A DNA stretch of 64,000 bases from Pseudeuparius sepicola (lineage: Eukaryota > Arthropoda > Insecta > Coleoptera > Anthribidae). The notes under the pieces were generated by a model. That model had not been told where the DNA came from. It ran no database searches and saw nothing but the letters and a program-made list of their open reading frames with translations. Location: assembly GCA_963920635.1 (NCBI GenBank), contig OY987298.1, positions 59,499,949 to 59,563,948 of the forward strand, in the 5' to 3' direction. Below, one piece after another: positions 10,201 to 19,200 of the stretch (position 1 is the stretch's first letter; each line of letters begins with the position of its first letter). The position numbers and the translations under genes are program-made.

Positions 10201-13200
10201 CGGCAAAAGGACTATGATGGCTCATTAAATAGAATTTTAAAGTATTTTTTCTTAAAACTTGTTTTAGGCATGGCTCTCTTTAGATGCGGCGGCATTGAGT
10301 TAAAGATATGGCAGATTTGGTATAAGAAAGACCTTTGAAATGTAGCAGTGTGGTCCGAGGCATGGTGAGAACTCCTCTAAATCTGATATTTATGTTGTAA
10401 ATATCAGTGCGGTACTGTATTTTCTTGCATAAGTAGGGTGGCTTTTCTGTGTTGATTATTCTATGGAAAAGATTGCAGAATGCATTTCCTTCGGGTTAGC
10501 ATCTTTAGCCATCTAGTTGTTTTAAGAGTGTGACTTATAGGTTCAAACTTTTTAATCCCGTTAATGAAACGGAGACAAGAATTTTGTAGTTTTTGGATTC
10601 TATTAGAGTCGGATCGCTTCAGGCGGGGCCCAATGACGACGTCACCAAAGTTTATCCGTGAGAGCACCAGAGATTCGCATAAAATAGTTCTCGTAGCCTT
10701 ATTTAGTGATATGTTCAGTGAACCTTAAATCGCTGTCGAAAATGAGCCGGAGGTTTTTAGCGCTATCTTTAAACGTGATTATTTCATTATTAATGATCAA
10801 GGAGTTTCTGTGCAGGGCTAGCAATTTTTCCCTGTCAGGTCTGTTACCGAACACCAGAGCTGCAGACTTAGATGCATTCAGCTGCAAACAGTGTTTACTT
10901 GCAAAAAGGTTTAAATTGAACAAGTCAAAGTTTAGAGCTTGAATCGCCTGATCAGCCTCATCCCTTCCAAATGACAAATAAATCTGTGTACCATCGGCAT
11001 AATAGTGCTGTGTTGAGGATAGAAAAATAGATGGAAAGTTTGATGTGTATATCGTGAAGAGCAAAGGAGATAAACAAGATCCCTGCGGTACACCTGTACG
11101 GACTTTTAGATACCTCGACTGCTCATCTTTATAAAAAACACTTTGAGATCTATCACTGAGAAAATCCTGAATTAGTAGCTTCGTATTGTCTGATAATCCG
11201 ATATAATTTAAAATAGAGACAATTCTAGTGTGATTAAGGGTGTCAAACGCTTTTGTATAGTCGAGCAGCACCATCACCGTCAGACGCTTACTAGCTATTG
11301 CTGAAAATATGTCATCTGAGATGTGCAGTAGTGCTGACAACACAACTGTCAAATCTTTTCATACCAAATATTGCCCTCATAATAAAAATATTCTTTTTGT
11401 CTGAGTAACATTAGCCCCGAAAATTATACCATATGAAATTTTTGAATTGACATAAGCATGGTAAGCAGTGTGCCGCTATTTCATTTATATTACTAAAAAA
11501 AAATATTTTTCTTCATAACAAAATTAAGATATATTTTTAGACAAATTGTTGATATGATCTGACCACTGCAATCTTCTGAACGACATTGATTCTGAAGCTG
11601 AAATATATTTCCCTTTGTAAGTCATTGTTAATTTATTTTGTCCTCTAATTGCAAATAGAAATGTCTGCATATAAAATTATATTGTTTTGTTGAAAAATGT
11701 TAATGATTGTAGGTATTATTTTTCTTGGGAACGTAGCTGGTTTTTCTTCTGTAAACATGACAGTAGTGTCATCGGCATACATAACAATATATTCATCTAA
11801 GACGGTTGGTAGTTCATTGCTATACTATATATACAGTAAAGGCCCCAATATTAAGCCTTGTAAAATCCCTTGTTTTATTATATTTTTTCAGATTTAAGTA
11901 GTTTGCCATTTTCGTTCTGTTCAACCACACATTGTTCTCAATTTTGGAGATACGATTCTATTAGTTTAGTGCTATACCATCTCTTTCTAATTTTTGACGC
12001 AAAATTGTATGGTCCACATGCTCAAATGCTTTTGATGAATCTAAACAGACTGCCGTTGTAGTCATAGTAAGAGAATTTATCATTTCAACCATAGCTCGAT
12101 AAACAGCACGTATAGTGGATTTTTTTCTGAATCCGATCTGACCACTAAAAATATTATTATTCTCCAAAAATGGTACTAATTTTTCATGAATTACTTTTTC
12201 AAATACTTTATTTATGTTGAATATGGATGACATTATTGTTTTGTTGAATTATTGGGACATTTTAGCCGTATTCTCATCAGTTCTGGACAAATAGAAATCT
12301 GAAATGTCTTTTTTTCAAATGAAATTTGATGAGTCAAGAGACAGTTTTTGACTAAAATAAGAAATATCTTCATCACTGGCTATTTGGAGAACTTGTTATT
12401 AATGCATTTTGTTAAACTTGATCAATGCATGCTGCGTACTAAGATTTTAGTGCGAGAGCCGGCTGCATGATTTCAACTCTCATAAGCTTATAGAATAAGA
12501 TGTGTAAAATGTAGAGAGTATATTTCTTTACTTGAAGCGAGTACGTTGCCTCAATTTAAAGAAGTTGCGGTCAATTTTTAGGCAAATCTACTCTCATGAT
12601 TATAATAACAAAATAGGTACCATCGGAAAGAAGGCCCATGGAGCAGCAATAAAAAAAGGGTCCCTTGGTCTTTTAGAAATCCTCAAAAATCCTCTGCTGT
12701 TGAATACGGCGCGAAAGACGGGGGCAAGTCTGGACCTTGGGGACGCAAGGTGTGTGCGAAGTCCCGCTATACAGCCAGTGCCATATACCGCTTGATGCGC
12801 AGGAAAAAATTTTTTCAATTTTCAATTTTTGACAATCCCCCATATAAAAAACCTAAAACTTGTGAGACTGCAAATCTGTGCTAAATATAGGTGAGGCGTA
12901 TTTAATCGTAGCTTCATTAATGTTAATAACACCTGATCAATTTTCTGTATTTTCTACCTTCCATCCTAAATAATTATTAATCTCTATATCCTTAATCAAA
13001 TTAAATAGTGCCTCAAAAATGGCACTATTTGGAAGACCAGTATACAAAATTACGAGTTTGTCGTTACCCTGATTTTCCGTTTGTATGAAAAAGTGATGTC
13101 TCCAAACGATTATTATTATTATCAACAAAAATACAAATGGTATTGTTTACTATTATAACATTAGATCAAAGTATACAATAAAAATAAAAAATAAAATCTG

Positions 13201-16200
13201 AATTTTCGTTCATACCTATTTAAAAAAAAGTAAAAGCATTGTGTGGGATTTGAACCTACGATGAAATAAATGAAGTTTTCATATGTACGCGTGCCTTTAC
13301 TCACTAGGCTATATCCACTTCTGTAAATTCTTTCCATGATATTGCTCATATCTAATATAACCTGAATTTTTTTACACTTTTCACATTAACTTTTGACAAT
13401 GTTCTGCACCACAGAACTGCATGCCAATCAGAAAATTGTCATTTGGTAGTTCAAATTTATTGTACAATATATTGGCATTGAAATATTGAAAATCGTTCGG
13501 AGACATCGCTTTTTCCTGCACACGTTAGAAGCAAATCACAAAAGAGGGGTCTAGCTTTAGCCTGTGCTTCACCTCAACATGTTGGAACCTCCTTTCAGGA
13601 TCTGTGAACCCATCTTTTCGCAGATAACTAGGACTCGTATTTATGTGAAAATATAAATGTAAAGACACAAAATATCTAAAGATAAACAAACCTTTCGTAT
13701 GAGAAAGAGCAGGGCAAGGACTGCAGCATCAAAGGCAAAAGCCTACTTAAGTTTCTTGTGACTTGGTTTTAAAGCTTTTCTGGCCTAGCTTTCCCGAATA
13801 ACAGAAGGAAATAGAAGACGTCAGGAGCATTGTATACAATCAAGTTAGGTTAGGTACAGTAAAAGCAATAACCCATCACCATCACAGAATTACCCGTTCG
13901 TGAATACTCAAAACCTAAGTAAAAGCCCACTGCCAGAAAATTAAAGAAATTCTTGGAAAAGCAAACAAAACAAAACTAACCCATTTTCTTTTGTAGATAA
14001 GCCAATCGATTTCTAGGGACTTTACTTTTACCTGATCGGCGCGGCGAGGCATATTCGAGTCCCTCCCCGACGCATACCAAATCGGAAAAGGGCTTAAATG
14101 GCGGAACGGCTTTTCCGCTTCTGGGACGCTTCAATAGCGACGTGGCACTTATTTTTTTGCGGCCCCAGGCAAAATTTCGACTTTAAATATCGAAAACTGT
14201 GCCCCGCTAGCTGTGACCAAACAAAAGCGTTACACACATACTACATTTTTGAGAAGCGAGCGTGACTATAAACACCTAGGAGGTCCGGCAGGACCGGACT
14301 AGGCGTTTATAACAAGGGGATTATTGAGCCATTTGTTGGGGGGTTGTTGTCAGCTGCGAAAGCATCGACTTTTTTTCAAAAGCCTTAAAGCATGGTTCAT
14401 GCAGCAACTTTATCTGTATGCTTTTGCTTTAATTTTTAAAAGTTGAACATATTGTAAAATAATAGAAGCGTTCAGGCAACACTTTTGCTTTATGTTTTGC
14501 TTTTACTTTTATATAAAAGTTGAAAAGTTTCAACTTTTTTTACAATCTTTATTATTCTGAAAGCAGTTAGAACTGCGCACATGTCGTTTTGTCAAATTAC
14601 CAATTCGAGGTTAAGAAATATGAAATTGTTTGCCAATTAAAAGCTATATTGTTAACTACAATCATCAAGAAGAACTCCACCACGTGAAAAAACTGTTTAG
14701 CAGTAAAAAAGTTCGTATGGATTCAAATTGCGCATGTGCAAATAATTTTTAAAGTGGTTATTTATACGTGCGAGATATATTAAAGTCGGTATATGTCTTG
14801 CGTTCTCATTGGCGAGTTGAGTCACGTGACTTCTTTGAACGTATATTTAACTCCATATACATCCTAAGTAAACTGATTTAACTCATTGTTAAACTGATTT
14901 AGATACGTCAGAAGTGCATTTTTCGCAAGCATCATTGCAATAAGGAGTGTATGCCCTCCTTTTTTGGTGATGAGCGCTGCCATATGAAAAAAGAAGGGGT
15001 AGTTAATTATTTCTAGGCCCCGAATGTCGGGCGAAAATAGGGGGTGGGTTACACCATTGGAGATAATTAACTACCCCTTCTTTTTTCATACGGCAGCGCC
15101 CATCGCTGCCGACTGCCACAATATGTGTGAATGCCCGTTTTTTTTTTCATACGGCAGCGCCTATCGCCAAAAAGGAGAGCATAGGCTCTTTATTGCAACG
15201 ATGCTTGATAAAAATGCACTATTGACGTATCTTAATCAGTTTACTTCGGACATGTAAAGAGTTAAATGTATGTCCAAAGAAGTCATTTGACTCAACTTGC
15301 CAATGAGAGCACAAGACGTACACCGACTTTTTTATCCGTCGGATGTTTAAATAGCCACTGCCTTTTTAAAAAGCAGCTGCCTGAACACATGCTTTATTTC
15401 CTTAAAGTAAAACATAAAGCAAACACATAAATATGAAGATAAAGTTGCTGCATGAACCAGGCTTTACTGCAGAATTGGGAATTTTAACAACTAAAGAATG
15501 TTACGTTACATGGCGGTATTCCTGCATCTAGTTTTGAGATTAAGTTTATAATAGAGCACTACCCCATTTTAAAGATAAACATTAGGTCAAACCTCATCAA
15601 AATCTGTGATTACATGAAAATTAACACAATAATATAATGTTTCATTTTCTATAATTTCGATTTTAAAACAGTAGACGCCTATTTTTGGAATATATTATAA
15701 GTACCAAGTGGTGGGGGGTACCACTTAATATGTCTGCAATGCTCCAACCTTCTCTTTTTCAAGGTATAAAAAGACTGAATGCTACTCCCGGTGTTAAAAA
15801 CTTGTCAAGTTCATGCATGACGTCTCTGCTCGCGTCTCTGTGAAGCAGAATTCGAGTCGGCTACGCCTGCCACTATCAGAATCACATTATAATTAGTGTT
15901 CTATAGCCCAAAAGTGAATAGATTGTGCGCTGTGCTAATTATTATTTTTTACTTTCTAGAGTAAATATTTGTTTTCTACTATGCCTGGTTGTGCATCAGT
16001 TTCGACATGTAATAATTACAATAAGGCAACAAAAGGAAGCAATATTAAATATTTGTGCTTTCCAAAAGCTGAAGAATTTAAGAAGTGTGTTATTGTGTGC
16101 GAACGAAATGATGCTTCACATTGACTTCACCTGACAATGCGCAATAGCATATTATCGTTGACTGATATATTATTAAAGACTGCTCACGGCTGACACATTT

Positions 16201-19200
16201 TTGGCTCACCATGCGTTTTCCGGAGATAAAATACAATGCAGAATATATTGTTAGCCATCAGAGCCATCTGTTTTCCAGGACATAAAACTATAGCCATGAG
16301 AGGGTCTTTATAAATACGTCAGTCAACAAAATTATACTGTGCTCTTGTTAATAACCTTGTTGCGTAGCAAATTTCATTTGAATATCTTCTAATGGTTGGA
16401 AAAATAAAAAAGACATTAACATTTTACGTAAGTATCTCCAAATGAGGCAGCAGCTATCTGGATAAAAATTTATATTGCAAAATAGTAATATTTTATGATT
16501 TTCCTATCACCGGTTGAAGTGAATAAATCGGTTGCCGCTAAGCAGCAGGAATTTTGCGCCACCGGCAATGCGCTGCAGGCGAAAAAAATTTCGGTGGCAC
16601 GCTGAAGTTTTGTAAGGAATTTACCCAAGTATTAACGTAATAATAAGAATGTTAATGTCAAAATGATATAATAATAAAAAAATAGAACTGGCCGCTAGAT
16701 GTCACCATTAGTTCCAAACAGAGAAAGTAAAATTCTGACCTTAATACCATTTAAGTAACATCTACTCACATAATTTATTTAGTTACTTTCAGTTGAGTTG
16801 TTTTATTTTTTAATACTTTGAATGTTTGGATTTGTTTATTTTGTAAAAGTTTCTATTTTTCAAATCATCAAAACTAATTTCTTGTATTAAGTTAGTATTA
16901 ATGATTAGCGCGAAAATGTAGTGGAAGGCAACAACACTGCCGCCATTTCTAAATGCCTTCCATAACTACAGAAAAATGTTTTCATTTCATAGCATAGGAT
17001 CTGTACGTCTTTACTTGTAACTTGAGCTGCTACAAAGGTACTGACTGAATGCCAATAAATGAACAAAGTATATGAATAGCTAAACACCATCATTATTTCT
17101 TGTGGGTGCCGTATGTCTGTAATAGCTATTTACGTAACCAGTTAGGAAAAGTCTGATTTTGCGTAACGTGCAGTGGGATTTTTGCAAGACGAGCGAAGCG
17201 AGTTCCCGCAAAATCACGCGAATTACAAAAAAATCAGACGTATATTTGAGAAAATATTATTGAAAATTAAAGGTAATAAAAGTTTTATTGAAATTTCTGT
17301 CCAAGTTGGTATTTTGTTTGAGGAGATTGATATGGAAATTCATTCCAACTGGTAGCTACCCAAGTAATTTCAATAAGTTGTTAATAGAGGCCTTAGAAAA
17401 CCATGTGTTCCGGAGAAGGAGAGTGTCAAAACCTTCTTTCGACTGCCGAGCGTCATGCTGACTGCCTAAGAGAATTTGCGAGGCTTTTTTCGGAGCAAAA
17501 AGTGAAATTAAACGCGGATCTGAAGTGAATAATTCTCGGCAATGAAGCTAGTTTTATAACACCACGCAATCTTCACCGATTAGCCTTCCTCAGTGCCGTC
17601 TTTATAGCAAATTTCTCGCCGGTACACTTCGCAGCGTAGGTAAGCCCCTCCATTTTGTAGTTTTTTATACGCCTAAGTCCAATTCCCAACTTTCAGGCAT
17701 TTTCTCAACATAGAAGACGTTATATCTTTGGATTACTGCCGTATACCTGTTTTTCTCCAAACAGAAAAACTCCAGACGTATCTTCTGCCGATTTTCTACA
17801 AGTTGCCGTTTCTTTCTTATACAGTGACCGGCAGAAAGTTGGACACAAATGGAAATCTTTTTTATTATAAATTTCTCTGAAAATTTTATTCTTGATAAAA
17901 GTTGGTGCATCATTGCAAACCCAAAACGCTATACCAAAATTTAAATATGTCTTTTTGGATACGAGGTAGATTCAAAAATGTCAAAATAGCTCAAGAGTAA
18001 AGTACCCTTATTTTTTAAAATACGGTAAAAAGTTACTTGCAAAACTTGTTTGTAATCAAAATTGGATGCCAGATTTAAAGTCACAGCCTCCTAGTCAAAA
18101 AAAAGAAATTTAACTTTTTTGTATTTTTTCGATCACCCTGTGTATTACAAAAAAAAGAAAATAACGCAAGCGCAATTTATCATCGGATAACACATGAATT
18201 TGCTACTTAACTTTAATTTTGTTCGATTAGCAGCTAGAAATTTAAATTAATCGAAATCAGAGCTAAAATAAGTAGTTTTTTTGGCAAATTTTAATAATAA
18301 GTAATTTAAATGAAAACAGTAACTAAAAATAAATTTGCCAAAAAATTTTTTCAACAAATGCCTTTGGGACAGCGGCATTTTAGGATTCTTAACAACGAAG
18401 AGGACAATATCCATTTCATTATCTTCGTTACCTGTTACATTTCTTCTATGTGGTACTTGACATTTATTTTGCACTGAACTGAACTGCTTAAAACTCCTAA
18501 GAATTTTTGCCACAGTTGAGTAGTTGACGTTTTTGTCTGGATGTCGTTCATTGAAAATATCTGATGTTTCTCGACAAGTATGATAATTATCACCGTGTAT
18601 TAAAACAATTTCCACTTTATCTTGAACACTAAGTGCAGGCATAGTTGCAGAATGACAACAACGGAGTTTGACATGTAAAATAATTCTTCGCCGACAATTA
18701 TTGTTTTCAAAGCCAACTTTGCAAGAGTTATTATTGGCCATAGCATGGATTATCCTATTAATCTCGTATTTTGTTCGATAGGTACCTCTAAGCAAATTTA
18801 TTTTTAGTTACTGTTTTCATTTAAATTACTTATTATTAAAATTTGTCAAAAAACTACTTATTTTATTCAATGGACACAAAAATTTAATATTTTTAACCTC
18901 TGATTTCGATTAATTTAAATTTCTAGCTGCTAATCGAACAAAATTAAAGTTAAGTAGCAAATTCATGTGTTATCCCACAATAAGTTGCGCTTGCGGTATT
19001 TTGTTTTTTTTTTGTAATACACAGGGTGATCGAAAAAAATACAAAAAAGTTAAATTTATTTTTTTTTGACTAGGTGGCTGTGACTTTAAATCTGACATCC
19101 ACTTTTGATTCCAAACAACTTTTGTAAGTAACTTTTTACCGTATTTTAAAAAATAAGGGTACTTTACTCTTGAGCTATTTTTACATTTTTGAATCTACCT

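Noticed and set aside
9208..11352. Twin-priming (5'-inverted) single LINE insertion joining the plus endonuclease and minus RT fragments
   Set aside because: In twin priming the inverted 5' piece should meet the 3' piece at its own start. Here the 3' end of the RT fragment faces the 3' side of the endonuclease fragment, so two insertions are simpler.
13845..13858. GTTAGGTTAGG as insect telomere repeat
   Set aside because: Only two units, also seen once near 891; far too short and internal.
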